Assembly (NCBI GenBank): GCA_964620045.1
Contig: CAZUJL010000002.1
Coordinates: 186,001-250,000 of the forward strand
Length of the DNA stretch: 64,000 bases
Reading direction: 5' to 3'
From: VFKU01 sp964620045
GTDB lineage: Bacteria; Hydrogenedentota; Hydrogenedentia; Hydrogenedentales; GCA-2746185
Under the pieces are notes generated by a model that saw only the letters and a program-made list of their open reading frames with translations, was not told the origin of the DNA and searched no databases. Positions 34,690 to 44,116 of the stretch are shown in pieces (positions within the stretch are counted from its first letter, which is position 1; every line of letters begins with the position of its first letter). The translations under genes were made by a program, and so were the position numbers.

Positions 34690-37536
34690 ATGTTTCAATT
34701 CTCCAAGCACCTCGAGTCGAACGACCTCGTAACCCTTCGCAAGTTCTCCCGGGCCTTCATGATCTTCACCGGTGTCTACGCCGTGCTGGTGGGTGGCTTG
34801 GGCATCATTGGCTGGTTCGCCAATATTCCACGACTTACGGATTGGACGAACGACAGCATTTCCATGTTCGTGAACACCTGCATCCTCGCCGTGTGCGGCG
34901 GCGCGGCGCTCTTGGCATTGGCGTCCACCATTGGCTTGGCCAAGCGGATTGCCACGGTGTTGGGCATCTTTCTCATGCTCGCCGGTTCCGCGCTGGTTTT
35001 TCAGCACCTCACGGGCATCGATCTCGGCATCGACACCTTCTTCATCAATGAACCGTGGGCCAATCGCGCTGCAACGGCCCCCGGCCGTCCGGGTCCTCCA
35101 GCCTCCGTGGCGTTCACATTGGTGGGCCTCGCGCTAGTATTGGCGTCCGTCGCCCGCGCCCGATTCGCGCGGCAGGCGGTCTCCGCAATTGGACTCATGG
35201 TCGCCGCACTCGCGTTGTTGTCGCTCGTCGGCTATGCGTTCGACGCGGATCCGCTCTTCGCATTAGCCCAGTACACCGGCATCGCCCTGCAGACAGCCAC
35301 GGTTATTTTCGTGCTGGGTCTTGGTCTCGTTGCCAGCGTGCCCGATCAGGAACCCTTGCGCACACTGCTCAAAGGCACCACCACCGGCCTCTTCGCGCGC
35401 CGCGCGCTGCCGGCGATCGTGCTCGCGCCCATCCTGCTCATCGTGCTCTGTTATCAGGGTGTCGCGTTGGAGTATTTCGACGTGGGCATGGGCCTCGCGC
35501 TCCTCGTGCTGGGCCTCATCGTGGTGTCCAGCGCCTTGCTCTGGTGGAGCGTCGCCTCCGTCACCGACTACGAAGCCTCGGTGTTTCTCGGCGCGAACCG
35601 CCTGCGGCAGCTCGTCTCGCTCATGCCGGCCGCTGTCTACACCACCGACCACGAAGGCCTCATCTCGTACTACAACCAGCGCGCCGCCGAACTCTGGGGC
35701 CGCGAACCCAAGCTGGGCGAGGAAAAATACACGGGTTCTTTCCGCATCTGGCGCCCCGACGGCACGCCCCTGCCCGAGGAAGAATCGCCGATTGTCGCCG
35801 CGCTAAAGCACGGCAGCTCCGCCCGCAACCAGGAAGCCGTGGTCGAGCGGCCCGACGGCACCGGCATCGTCATCAGTGCGAACGTCGATCCGTTGTACGA
35901 CGCCGACGGCGTCTGCGTCGGCGCGATCAATGTTTTTCGCGACATCACCTCGGACAAGCAGGACGAAAAGCGCCAGCTCGAAACCGAGCGCCAGTTGTTT
36001 GAATTGGTCGAAGGCCTCCCCGCGGCGATCTACACGACAGACGCCGAAGGCCGCGTGACGATGTACAACGACGCCGTCGTTGAGTTCTCCGGCAGCACGC
36101 CCACCATCGGCTCCGACGATTGGTGCATGTCCTGGAAGCTGTTCTCGCCCGACGGCGCGCCGCTGCCCTATGCCGACAGCCCCATGGCCGTGGCGCTGCG
36201 CGAAGGCCGCGCCATCCGCGACTCCGAAGCCATCGCGCAAAAGCCCGACGGCGCCCGCGTCAATTTCATCCCGTATCCCACACCGATGCACGACGCCAAG
36301 GGCAACATCATCGGCGCGGTCAACATGCTCGTCGACATCACCGAGCGCAAGCAGTTCGAAAAGCGCATCGAAGACACGAACAACGCGCTGATGGACCTCA
36401 CTGCCCACCTCGAACACCGCGTGCAGGAACGCACCCGGCAGTTGGAAGAACAGTCCGAGCAGTTGCGCCGTCTCGCGCTGCAGTTGGCCGAGGCCGAGGA
36501 AATGGAGCGCAAACGCATCGCGCAGATCCTGCACGACCACCTGCAGCAGTTGCTGATCGCCGCCAAAATGCAGCTCCAGTTGGTGGATACGAAGCTGCCA
36601 AGCAACGATAGCGTCCGCCGCTCGCAGGAATGCATCCAGCAGGCCTACGACGCCTCGCGCTCGCTTACTTCCGAACTGAGGCCGCCGGTGCTGTACGAGG
36701 GTGGACTCATCCCCGCGCTGCAATTCCTCGCGCGTAAATTCCAGAATGACTACGGCCTCGACGTCCGCCTTACGCTCGCGCCAGACGCCGATCCCGTCTC
36801 CGATGTGTTGAAGGCCATCTTCTACCAGTCCACGCAGGAACTGCTGATGAACGCCATGAAGCACGCCGGCGCGCGCGAGTGCTACCTCACGCTCGAGCGC
36901 ATGCCCAACCACGACGTACGCATCATCGTGGAAGACCACGGCGTCGGCTTCGATGCCGACAACGTGGGCCGCAAGGGTTACGACGGCTTCGGCCTGTTCA
37001 GCATCCGCGAACGCATCCACGCGCTGGGCGGCGTCTGCAACATCGAATCGTCCCCCGGCCAGGGCACGCGCATCGAGCTCAGCATCCCCGACGAACGCAA
37101 GCCGGCCTTCGCGCAGGACGCCACGAAGGGCCCGGCGGAAGTGCGCAGCCGCCGCAAAGAAAGAGACGGCATGCTGACCGTGCTCCTCGCCGACGACCAC
37201 AAAATCGTTCGCCAGTCGCTGGCCACCTTGCTGGGCACGCAGCCCTTCATCGGCGACGTGCTCGAATCGGGCAACGGCCGCGAAGCGATCGAACTTGCCA
37301 ACGAGACCCACCCCGACATCGTGCTGATGGACCTCAACATGCCCATCATGAACGGCATCGAGGCCACCAAGGCCCTGCGCGAGCGCAACCCCGACATCAA
37401 GGTCATCGGCCTCTCCGTGCAGGCCGAACCCGAAACTGCCCAGGCCATGAAGGACGCGGGCGCCATCATGTACCTCAGCAAAAGCGAGGACACCCGCATC
37501 CTGCTCGACGTGCTCAGGGAACTGGCCTGCGCCTGA
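34690..37536 (+). CDS. Membrane PAS-PAS histidine kinase (HisKA_3) fused to a NarL-type receiver
   Basis: The 948-residue protein has about eight membrane helices in residues 20-290. The loop GIDLGIDTFF followed by PASVAFTLVGLAL is seen in other 7TM sensor kinases. Two PAS domains follow (LVSLMPAAVYTTDHEG and LVEGLPAAIYTTDAEG), then a coiled coil, a HisKA_3 helix with the phospho-acceptor in KRIAQILHDHLQQLL and a HATPase domain (VEDHGVGFDADN, GFGLFSIRERI). The last 121 residues are a receiver (MLTVLLADDHKIVR, acceptor D881 in LMDLNMP) of the NarL family but without a DNA-binding domain. A NarL-type output regulator may be encoded elsewhere. An internal ATG at 37171 with purine-rich sequence before it could also give the receiver alone. 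Confidence 0.88.
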   Translation: MFQFSKHLESNDLVTLRKFSRAFMIFTGVYAVLVGGLGIIGWFANIPRLTDWTNDSISMFVNTCILAVCGGAALLALASTIGLAKRIATVLGIFLMLAGSALVFQHLTGIDLGIDTFFINEPWANRAATAPGRPGPPASVAFTLVGLALVLASVARARFARQAVSAIGLMVAALALLSLVGYAFDADPLFALAQYTGIALQTATVIFVLGLGLVASVPDQEPLRTLLKGTTTGLFARRALPAIVLAPILLIVLCYQGVALEYFDVGMGLALLVLGLIVVSSALLWWSVASVTDYEASVFLGANRLRQLVSLMPAAVYTTDHEGLISYYNQRAAELWGREPKLGEEKYTGSFRIWRPDGTPLPEEESPIVAALKHGSSARNQEAVVERPDGTGIVISANVDPLYDADGVCVGAINVFRDITSDKQDEKRQLETERQLFELVEGLPAAIYTTDAEGRVTMYNDAVVEFSGSTPTIGSDDWCMSWKLFSPDGAPLPYADSPMAVALREGRAIRDSEAIAQKPDGARVNFIPYPTPMHDAKGNIIGAVNMLVDITERKQFEKRIEDTNNALMDLTAHLEHRVQERTRQLEEQSEQLRRLALQLAEAEEMERKRIAQILHDHLQQLLIAAKMQLQLVDTKLPSNDSVRRSQECIQQAYDASRSLTSELRPPVLYEGGLIPALQFLARKFQNDYGLDVRLTLAPDADPVSDVLKAIFYQSTQELLMNAMKHAGARECYLTLERMPNHDVRIIVEDHGVGFDADNVGRKGYDGFGLFSIRERIHALGGVCNIESSPGQGTRIELSIPDERKPAFAQDATKGPAEVRSRRKERDGMLTVLLADDHKIVRQSLATLLGTQPFIGDVLESGNGREAIELANETHPDIVLMDLNMPIMNGIEATKALRERNPDIKVIGLSVQAEPETAQAMKDAGAIMYLSKSEDTRILLDVLRELACA

Positions 37537-37621
37537 TTACACCCGGCGGGCCGCCGTGTGGCGGTCCGCTCGGAATCGCGCTATCATCCCGTGCTTTGAC
37601 GCTGCCCACGGGAGATCGCCC

Positions 37622-38635
37622 ATGCAAGCCTACGAAGTCCAAACCGCTTTCGGCCTCGACAACCTCAAACTCGCGCAACGGCCCGACCCCAAACCCGGCC
37701 CGAAGCAAATCCTCGTGCGCGTGAAGGCCTGCTCAATCAACTACCGCGACCTGCTCATGGTGCAGGGCTTCTACAACCCGCGCCAGCCGCTTCCGCTCGT
37801 GCCGTTCAGCGACGGAGCGGGGGAGGTGGTCGAGGTCGGCCCCGGCGTCACGAAGTTCAAGGCCGGCGACCGCGTCGCGGGCTGCTTCTTCCAGCAGTGG
37901 GACGGCGGCCGGCCGACGGCGGAGAAAGTCGCCGCCTCCGCGATGGGCTCTCCCCTCGACGGCATGCTGCGCGAACTCGCCGTACTCGAAGAAGGCGGCG
38001 CGGTGCACCTGCCCGCGCACCTAAGCTACGAAGAAGGCGCGACCCTGCCCTGCGCCGGCCTCACGGCGTGGAGCTGTCTCTTCCGCCACGGCAACGTGCG
38101 CCCCGGTGACACTGTGCTCACGCTCGGCACCGGCGGCGTCTCCGTGTTCGCGCTGCAATTCGCGCGCATGGCCGGCGCGGACTGCATCATCACCTCCAGC
38201 AGCGACGACAAGCTCAAGCGCGCAAAAGAACTCGGCGCCACGCATACCATCAACTACAAAACCACCGAGCAGTGGAGCAAAGAAGCCAAAAAATTCACCG
38301 GCGGCGTCGGCGTGGATCACGTCATCGAAGTCGGCGGCGTCGGCACGCTCGATCAGTCCATCCGCTCCTGCCGCCTCGGCGCGCACATCAGCCTCGTCGG
38401 CGTACTCTCCGGCCCGCAGGCCCCGCTCAACCTCACGCTCGTGCTCATGCAGGACATCCGCATCCAGGGCGTGTTCGTCGGCCCGCGCGAGACCTTCGAA
38501 GACATGAACAAGGCCATCACGAAGCACAAGTTCAAGCCCGTCATCGACAAGGTCTTCCCGTTCAAAGATGTCCGCGCCGCGATGGACTACATGATCGCCG
38601 GAAAGCATTTCGGGAAGGTCTGCGTGACGATCTGA
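37622..38635 (+). CDS. Zinc-independent MDR alcohol dehydrogenase / quinone-oxidoreductase-like protein
   Basis: The 337-residue protein is a medium-chain dehydrogenase. Its N-terminal GroES-like part (CSINYRDLLMVQG, PLVPFSDGAGEVVEVG) lacks the usual catalytic Cys and structural zinc Cys cluster. The NAD(P)-binding motif is LGTGGVSVFALQFA with the dinucleotide-binding end SSSDDKLKRAKELGA. This fits the NAD(P)-dependent alcohol dehydrogenase subgroup close to quinone oxidoreductases. The substrate is unknown. The ATG is preceded by GGGAG with seven-base spacing. It converges with lolD with only four bases between the stops. Confidence 0.87.
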   Translation: MQAYEVQTAFGLDNLKLAQRPDPKPGPKQILVRVKACSINYRDLLMVQGFYNPRQPLPLVPFSDGAGEVVEVGPGVTKFKAGDRVAGCFFQQWDGGRPTAEKVAASAMGSPLDGMLRELAVLEEGGAVHLPAHLSYEEGATLPCAGLTAWSCLFRHGNVRPGDTVLTLGTGGVSVFALQFARMAGADCIITSSSDDKLKRAKELGATHTINYKTTEQWSKEAKKFTGGVGVDHVIEVGGVGTLDQSIRSCRLGAHISLVGVLSGPQAPLNLTLVLMQDIRIQGVFVGPRETFEDMNKAITKHKFKPVIDKVFPFKDVRAAMDYMIAGKHFGKVCVTI

Positions 38636-38639
38636 GCGT

Positions 38640-39326
38640 TCAGATTTTCTGAATCGACACTACGCCCTCGTGCAGCACGGCCCACGTGTGCGCTTTGCGC
38701 GCGAGGTCGAGGTCGTGAGTCACCAGCACGAGCGTCACGCCGTCTTCGGCGTTGAGTCGCCACAACAGATCGACAATCTCCGCGCCGGTTTTCTCGTCGA
38801 GATTGCCGGTCGGCTCGTCCGCCAGCACGACGCTGGGCCCGTTGAACAGCGCCCGCGCAATCGCCACGCGCTGTTGCTCGCCGCCGCTGAGCTGTCCCGG
38901 CTTGTGCGTCATGCGATCCGCAAGGCCCACCCGCGTGAGCAATTCCGTCGCGCGCGTCTTGCACGCCGGGCGACTCTTCCCGCGCGCAAGGCCCGGCATC
39001 ATCACGTTCTCAATGGCCGTGAATTCCGGTAGCAGGTGGTAGAACTGGAACACGAAGCCCAGGTCTTCGTTGCGCAGCTTGTTAAAAAACGCGCCGCTTT
39101 TCTTGGACAAATCCTCGCCGCGAAAATAGATCGCGCCCTCGGTCGCGTCGTCCAGCGTGCCGAGGATATGCAGCAGCGTGCTCTTGCCCGCGCCCGATTG
39201 TCCGCTGATCACGAGGATTTTCCCCGGCTCGACGGCGAGGTCCACACCCTTCAAAATCGACAGCGCGCGCGGCCCGTCGTAGTAGGTCTTCGCGATTCCG
39301 CGGCATTCGAGCACGGCGTTACTCAT
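38640..39326 (-). CDS. lolD: Lipoprotein-releasing ABC transporter, ATPase LolD
   Basis: The 228-residue ATPase has Walker A SGQSGAGKST, signature LSGGEQQRVAIARAL, Walker B VVLADEPTGNLD and the H-loop VLVTHD. The sequence pattern fits the LolD/MacB/FtsE group. It starts eight bases inside the end of the permease gene upstream, so the two are translationally coupled and form the complex that extracts lipoproteins from the inner membrane for LolA. It is the last gene of the rpsB operon. Confidence 0.9.
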   Translation of the reverse strand: MSNAVLECRGIAKTYYDGPRALSILKGVDLAVEPGKILVISGQSGAGKSTLLHILGTLDDATEGAIYFRGEDLSKKSGAFFNKLRNEDLGFVFQFYHLLPEFTAIENVMMPGLARGKSRPACKTRATELLTRVGLADRMTHKPGQLSGGEQQRVAIARALFNGPSVVLADEPTGNLDEKTGAEIVDLLWRLNAEDGVTLVLVTHDLDLARKAHTWAVLHEGVVSIQKI

Positions 39327-40596
39327 GGCGCAGCGCATCCACAGGGTTCAGCCGCGCCGCGCTCCACGCGGGGTACAGCGTCGACACGAAACTCAAAATA
39401 ATCGCCGCGATCGTAATTCGCACGATGTCCCCCGGCACGACCTTCGTCGGGATTCGGTCAAAGTAGTAAATCTGGCTGTTGAACAAATCAATCTGGAAGA
39501 CCATCGCGAGAAATTCCGCCACGGGATTGATATTGTGCGCGAGGATCGTCCCAAGGATCACCCCCAGAAACGTCCCGCTCAATCCGATGATCAGCCCCTC
39601 GGCCACGAACAGCCGCATCACCGATCCCGCGCTGACGCCAATGGTGCGCAAAATGCCGATGTCCCGCTGTTTTTCCATCACCATCATCATCAGCGTGCTC
39701 GAGATATTGAACGCCGCCACGAGCACAATGAACACAAGGATGATGAACATCGCCAGCTTTTCCTGGCGCAGCGCCTCGAAGAACGCCATCTGGTTTTCAT
39801 ACCACGTCACCGAGCGAAACCCGAGCACGTGTTCGATTCGTCGCGCGACTTTTTCGGCCATGAACGGGTCCGGCAACCGCACATGAATGCCGTCGACCCC
39901 CTTCGCGCCGGTCAGCATTTCCGCCGTGCGAATATTCACCCACGAATAAAAAGTGTCGAAGTCCGACATTTTCGCCTGCGAGATGCCGCTGACCGTAAGT
40001 ACGAGCTGGTCCGCCTGCCGCGCCCCCCACGGCGACGGTTTTTCCTTCGCCGTGAGCGCCGCCACCTTATCGCCAATGCCCACGCCGAGCGTATTCGCCA
40101 GCACATAGCCCAGCACGATTTCCTTGTCGCCCGGCAGCGTCCCCGCGCCATAGGTGCGGCCTTCGCCCAGCGTCATGTTCGTCGCCAACTGCGTCACGCC
40201 GGATTCAAGCTGCGGGTCCACGCCGATGATGTACGCGCCCGTCGTCGTCCGGCCGACCTTGCCGCCGCCGCCCACTTCCTTGAGCAGCGCCTGCACCTGA
40301 ATGAACGGCCCAGACGCCTGAATTTCCGGCGCGGCCTTCTGAATTTTCTCCATCGCGACGTGGTAGTCGCCTTCGAAGAGGAGGCCCTGGCCCTGCACGA
40401 TGCTGATGTGCGCGCGATTGCCGATGATGGTGTCGCGCAGCGCGAGCTGGAATCCCGTCATCACCGCGAGCACGATGATCAGCGTCATCACGCCAACCGC
40501 CACGCCCGCAATCGAAATAATGGTGATGAGGTTGATGAAGCGGTTTTTGCGCTTGCCGCGCAGGTAGCGCAGCGCGACAAAGCCCTCAAACCACAT
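39319..40596 (-). CDS. Lipoprotein-releasing ABC transporter permease, LolC/LolE (LolF-like)
   Basis: The 425-residue protein has the FtsX/MacB topology: one N-terminal membrane helix (NLITIISIAGVAVGVMTLIIVLAVM), a large periplasmic domain to about residue 270 and three C-terminal helices. The N-terminal segment FVALRYLRGKRKNRFINLITI is typical of LolC/E. Only one permease gene is present here, so it may act as a homodimer like LolF; a second copy elsewhere cannot be excluded. It follows lysS by 26 bases. Confidence 0.9.
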   Translation of the reverse strand: MWFEGFVALRYLRGKRKNRFINLITIISIAGVAVGVMTLIIVLAVMTGFQLALRDTIIGNRAHISIVQGQGLLFEGDYHVAMEKIQKAAPEIQASGPFIQVQALLKEVGGGGKVGRTTTGAYIIGVDPQLESGVTQLATNMTLGEGRTYGAGTLPGDKEIVLGYVLANTLGVGIGDKVAALTAKEKPSPWGARQADQLVLTVSGISQAKMSDFDTFYSWVNIRTAEMLTGAKGVDGIHVRLPDPFMAEKVARRIEHVLGFRSVTWYENQMAFFEALRQEKLAMFIILVFIVLVAAFNISSTLMMMVMEKQRDIGILRTIGVSAGSVMRLFVAEGLIIGLSGTFLGVILGTILAHNINPVAEFLAMVFQIDLFNSQIYYFDRIPTKVVPGDIVRITIAAIILSFVSTLYPAWSAARLNPVDALRHE

Positions 40597-40622
40597 GGCC
40601 GGTGAACCCCCTCAACAGCCCC

Positions 40623-42098
40623 TCAGGTCGTGGGCCGGAGCTGCGGAAAGATTATCACATCGCGGATCGACGCCGAGTCCGTCAGCAGCATCGCCAGTCG
40701 GTCAATGCCGATGCCGATGCCCGCCGTCGGCGGCATGCCCACTTCCAACGCCGCGAGAAAGTCCTCGTCGAGCATCTGCGCCTCGTCGTCGCCGCGCTCG
40801 CGCATCTTGAGCTGATGCTCGAAGCGTTCGCGCTGGTCGATCGGATCGTTCAGCTCGCTGAACGCGTTGCACAGCTCCATGCCCGCGATGAACACCTGAT
40901 AGCGCTCGGTCAGCGCCGGATTGTCGCGTTTCTTCTTCGCCAGCGGCGAGATTTCGATCGGATAGTCGTACAAGAACGTCGGCTGGATCAGCTTCGGCTT
41001 CACGCGCAGCGACATCACCTCGTCCACGATCTTGCCGTAACCCATCTCCGGTTTAATCTCAACGCCGACGCTCTCCGCCAGGCGCGCGGCCTCATCGCGA
41101 TCGCGGGTCTTTTCGAGGTCGATGCCCGTGTATTCGCGGATCGCGCCGAACAGCGACAGGCGCTTCCACGGCCGCGTCGCGTCGATCGACTGTTCCTGAT
41201 ACGAGAACTGCATCGTGCCGACCACATCCCGGATCGCCGCGCAGAGCAGTTCCTCGGTCTCTTCCATCAACCCGAGGTAGTCCTGATAGGCCTCGTAGTA
41301 CTCAAGCATCGTGAACTCGGGATTGTGGAACTTGTCCACGCCCTCGTTGCGGAAGTTTCGGTTGATCTCAAACACCCGCTCAAAGCCGCCCACGATCAGG
41401 CGCTTCAGGTACAGCTCCGGCGCGATGCGCAGATACAGGTCGCGGTCGTAGGTGTTGTGATGCGTGATGAACGGCCGCGCCGTCGCGCCGCCCGCCAGTG
41501 GATGGAGAATCGGCGTCTCCACTTCCAGGAAGTTGCGCGCGATCAGAAACTGCCGGATCACCTCAATCATCTTGATCCGCTTGCGGAACACATCCATCAC
41601 TTCCGGATTCGCCACCATGTCGAGGTAGCGCTGCCGGTAGCGCGTTTCGATGTCCGTCAGTCCGTGGTACTTCTCGGGCAGCGGCTTCAGCGACTTCGTC
41701 AGCAGCTCGTAGCCGTCCGCGAACAGCGTGATCTCGCCCATCTTCGTGCGGTGCACATTCCCGCGCACGCCGAGGAAGTCGCCGAGATCGAGGTCCTTCA
41801 GCGCGGCGTAGGCGTCCTCGCCGACCGTGTCCTTCTTGATGAACAACTGGATCTTCGCCGTCTCGTCGCGCAGATCGGCAAAGGTCACCTTGCCCTGCGT
41901 GCGCGTGGCCACCATGCGCCCCGCCAGCACCGCCGGCACGCTCGGGTTCTCGCCGCCCGCCGCCTCGGCCTTTTCAAAGGCCGCGCGCGCGTCGGCGATC
42001 GAGCTGCTCCGGGTGAAGCCGTATTTGAACGGATTGTCGCCGCGTTCGCGGATGCGGCCGAGTTTGTCGAGGCGGTGCTGCGTGAGTTCGTCAGTCAT
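40623..42098 (-). CDS. lysS: Lysyl-tRNA synthetase, class II
   Basis: The 491-residue enzyme charges tRNA-Lys. It has an N-terminal OB-fold (residues ~55-150), motif 1 around VMDVFRKRIKMIEVIRQFL, motif 2 FEINRNFRNEGVDKFHNPEF and motif 3 GIGIGIDRLAMLL, all as in bacterial class II LysS. It follows prfB by nine bases, the same prfB-lysS order as in enterobacteria. Confidence 0.97.
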   Translation of the reverse strand: MTDELTQHRLDKLGRIRERGDNPFKYGFTRSSSIADARAAFEKAEAAGGENPSVPAVLAGRMVATRTQGKVTFADLRDETAKIQLFIKKDTVGEDAYAALKDLDLGDFLGVRGNVHRTKMGEITLFADGYELLTKSLKPLPEKYHGLTDIETRYRQRYLDMVANPEVMDVFRKRIKMIEVIRQFLIARNFLEVETPILHPLAGGATARPFITHHNTYDRDLYLRIAPELYLKRLIVGGFERVFEINRNFRNEGVDKFHNPEFTMLEYYEAYQDYLGLMEETEELLCAAIRDVVGTMQFSYQEQSIDATRPWKRLSLFGAIREYTGIDLEKTRDRDEAARLAESVGVEIKPEMGYGKIVDEVMSLRVKPKLIQPTFLYDYPIEISPLAKKKRDNPALTERYQVFIAGMELCNAFSELNDPIDQRERFEHQLKMRERGDDEAQMLDEDFLAALEVGMPPTAGIGIGIDRLAMLLTDSASIRDVIIFPQLRPTT

Positions 42099-42107
42099 GC
42101 GGTCAGC

Positions 42108-43226
42108 TTAAGCGGCGTCGCCCCTGCGTTTTTCGAGCTTCCACCGCAAATATCCCTCGATGAACAGCTCGATATATCCATCCAGCACCTTCGTGGTGTT
42201 ACCCGTTTCCACGCTCGTGCGGTGGTCCTTCACCAATTGATACGGATGCAGCACATAGCTGCGGATCTGGCTGCCCCAGGCGACGTCCGCCTGTTGCCCG
42301 CGCTGCGCATCCAGTTCGGCCTGCTTCTTTTTCATCTCGATGTCGTAGAGCTTCGCCTTCAGCATCTGTAGCGCCACTTCGCGGTTGCGGTGCTGCGAGC
42401 GCTCCACCTGGCACTGCACCACAATGCCCGTGGGTATATGCGTCAGCCGCACGGCCGAGTTCGTCTTGTTCACGTGCTGGCCGCCGGCGCCGCCCGAACG
42501 GCAGACGGTCAGTTCGATTTCTTCGTCCTTCACCTCGATGTCGATGTCGTCGTCGATTTCCGCGAGCACTTCAACCGCCGCGAAGGACGTATGCCGCCGC
42601 GCCTGTGAATCATACGGACTAATGCGCACCAGCCGGTGCACGCCGTTCTCGGATTTCAGGTAGCCATAGGCCATCGGCCCGGTCACCTTGATCGTCGCGC
42701 CCTTCAGCCCGGCTTCGTCGCCGTCCTGGTAGTCCAGCACATCCACGCTGAATTCGCGCCGCTCGCAGAATCGCGTCAGCATGCGGTACAGCATCGAGGC
42801 CCAGTCGCAGGATTCCGTGCCGCCCGCGCCCGGATGCACGCTCACAATCGCGTTCTTCGCGTCCATCGGGTCGCTCAGCAGGCTGTCCAGCTCCACCTGC
42901 GTCAGCTTTTCCTCGATCTTGTCGACCAGCTCGGCGATTTCTTTGCCCATCGATTCCTCGCCCTCTTCGTTGGCGAGTTCAATGAGGCCGATTCCGTCGT
43001 CGAGCTCGCGGCGCAGGTCGTCCGGCGCGGCCAGCGACGTTTTGAGCATTTTCAATTCCTGCACGACTTTCTGCGCAGGGTCGGGATCGTTCCAGAAATC
43101 CTGCGCCGACATCCGCTCTTCGAGCACAGCAATTTTCTTGCGTGTCTGGTCAAGGTTCAGCGCGCCGAGCAGCTCCTCAAAGCGCTCAGCCACCTTGCGC
43201 AATCGTGCGGATTCTTCTTCAAACAT
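42108..43226 (-). CDS. prfB: Peptide chain release factor 2
   Basis: The 372-residue protein releases peptides at UGA and UAA. The peptidyl-transferase motif GGQ is at residues 248-250 (SGGAGGQHVNKT). The stop-codon-reading tripeptide, normally SPF, is S203-P204-Y205 here, followed by the usual RRHTSF block. The frame is continuous from the ATG; no CTTTGA frameshift site occurs at the usual place near codon 25 (region LLGALNLDQ), so the common autoregulatory frameshift is absent. The alternative RF1 is excluded because it would read PxT. The gene precedes lysS in the long operon. Confidence 0.94.
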   Translation of the reverse strand: MFEEESARLRKVAERFEELLGALNLDQTRKKIAVLEERMSAQDFWNDPDPAQKVVQELKMLKTSLAAPDDLRRELDDGIGLIELANEEGEESMGKEIAELVDKIEEKLTQVELDSLLSDPMDAKNAIVSVHPGAGGTESCDWASMLYRMLTRFCERREFSVDVLDYQDGDEAGLKGATIKVTGPMAYGYLKSENGVHRLVRISPYDSQARRHTSFAAVEVLAEIDDDIDIEVKDEEIELTVCRSGGAGGQHVNKTNSAVRLTHIPTGIVVQCQVERSQHRNREVALQMLKAKLYDIEMKKKQAELDAQRGQQADVAWGSQIRSYVLHPYQLVKDHRTSVETGNTTKVLDGYIELFIEGYLRWKLEKRRGDAA

Positions 43227-43297
43227 ATCGGAAACTCACAGTTCCGCCGGAGCTCAAACCCAGGATTGACCGGCCGGGAAAGCGAAGGAAAACGGCG

Positions 43298-44116
43298 TCA
43301 AAGGACCGTTATATAGTACAAAACCGGCGCGGCGAAAAGGAACCCGTCGAAGCGATCCAGCGCGCCGCCATGTCCCGGCAGGAGCTGGCCCGAATCCTTC
43401 ACACCCGCATCGCGCTTGAGCGTCGACTTCACCAGATCGCTCAACTGCGCCACCACGGAGAGCGTCGCGCCGGTCGCGGCATAGCGCGTCAGATCCCAAT
43501 CGGGAAACGCAGTCCAGCCAAAGCGCTGGCGGAGCGCACCAACAACCACCGCACCGATCACGGCAAACACGAAACCACCTGCCGCGCCTTCCCATGTTTT
43601 TTTCGGGCTGACCACCGGCGCCATCGGGTGCTTGCCGATGCTCTTGCCGGTGAAGTAGGCGGCGGTGTCCGTCAGCACGACAGCGACGACCAGCAGCATA
43701 ACCAGCCCCGGACCTTCCGGATCGAACTGATGCAGCATCAGCACATGCGCCGGACACCACGCGGTGTACAGCAATCCCGCGAACGCGCCCGCCATGCCGC
43801 CCGCCGACGGCGGACTCGACATCACCTGCGCCAACCCGACGAGGACCAGCGCGCACACAAGGCCCACGTTCAGATACAGCGCATCGGCCCGCCACGCGGT
43901 CACCACAATCACCAGCCCGCCGATCAGCGCCGCCGGCTCGTGAATGGGGAGCTGCCGCGCCCGCAGCAACTCGGCGAACTCGTGCATGGCGATCAGCACG
44001 ACCAGCGCCACTAGCGCCGCAAAGCCGATTTTGAGCGCCGGCACCCAGAACAGCACCAGCACAATCGGCAACACCACAAGCGCCGTGATCACACGCTGCA
44101 CCAGATTGTTTTTCAT
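43298..44116 (-). CDS. cdsA: Phosphatidate cytidylyltransferase
   Basis: The 272-residue membrane protein makes CDP-diacylglycerol for phospholipid synthesis. It has about seven membrane helices and the C-terminal family signature region DSGQLLPGHGGALDRFDGFLFAAP, with the metal-binding GHGGALDRFD. Its ATG overlaps the uppS stop (ATGA), so translation is coupled. The start at 44116 is preferred over an upstream one lying within uppS. A 71-base gap without a gene separates it from prfB. Confidence 0.95.
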   Translation of the reverse strand: MKNNLVQRVITALVVLPIVLVLFWVPALKIGFAALVALVVLIAMHEFAELLRARQLPIHEPAALIGGLVIVVTAWRADALYLNVGLVCALVLVGLAQVMSSPPSAGGMAGAFAGLLYTAWCPAHVLMLHQFDPEGPGLVMLLVVAVVLTDTAAYFTGKSIGKHPMAPVVSPKKTWEGAAGGFVFAVIGAVVVGALRQRFGWTAFPDWDLTRYAATGATLSVVAQLSDLVKSTLKRDAGVKDSGQLLPGHGGALDRFDGFLFAAPVLYYITVL

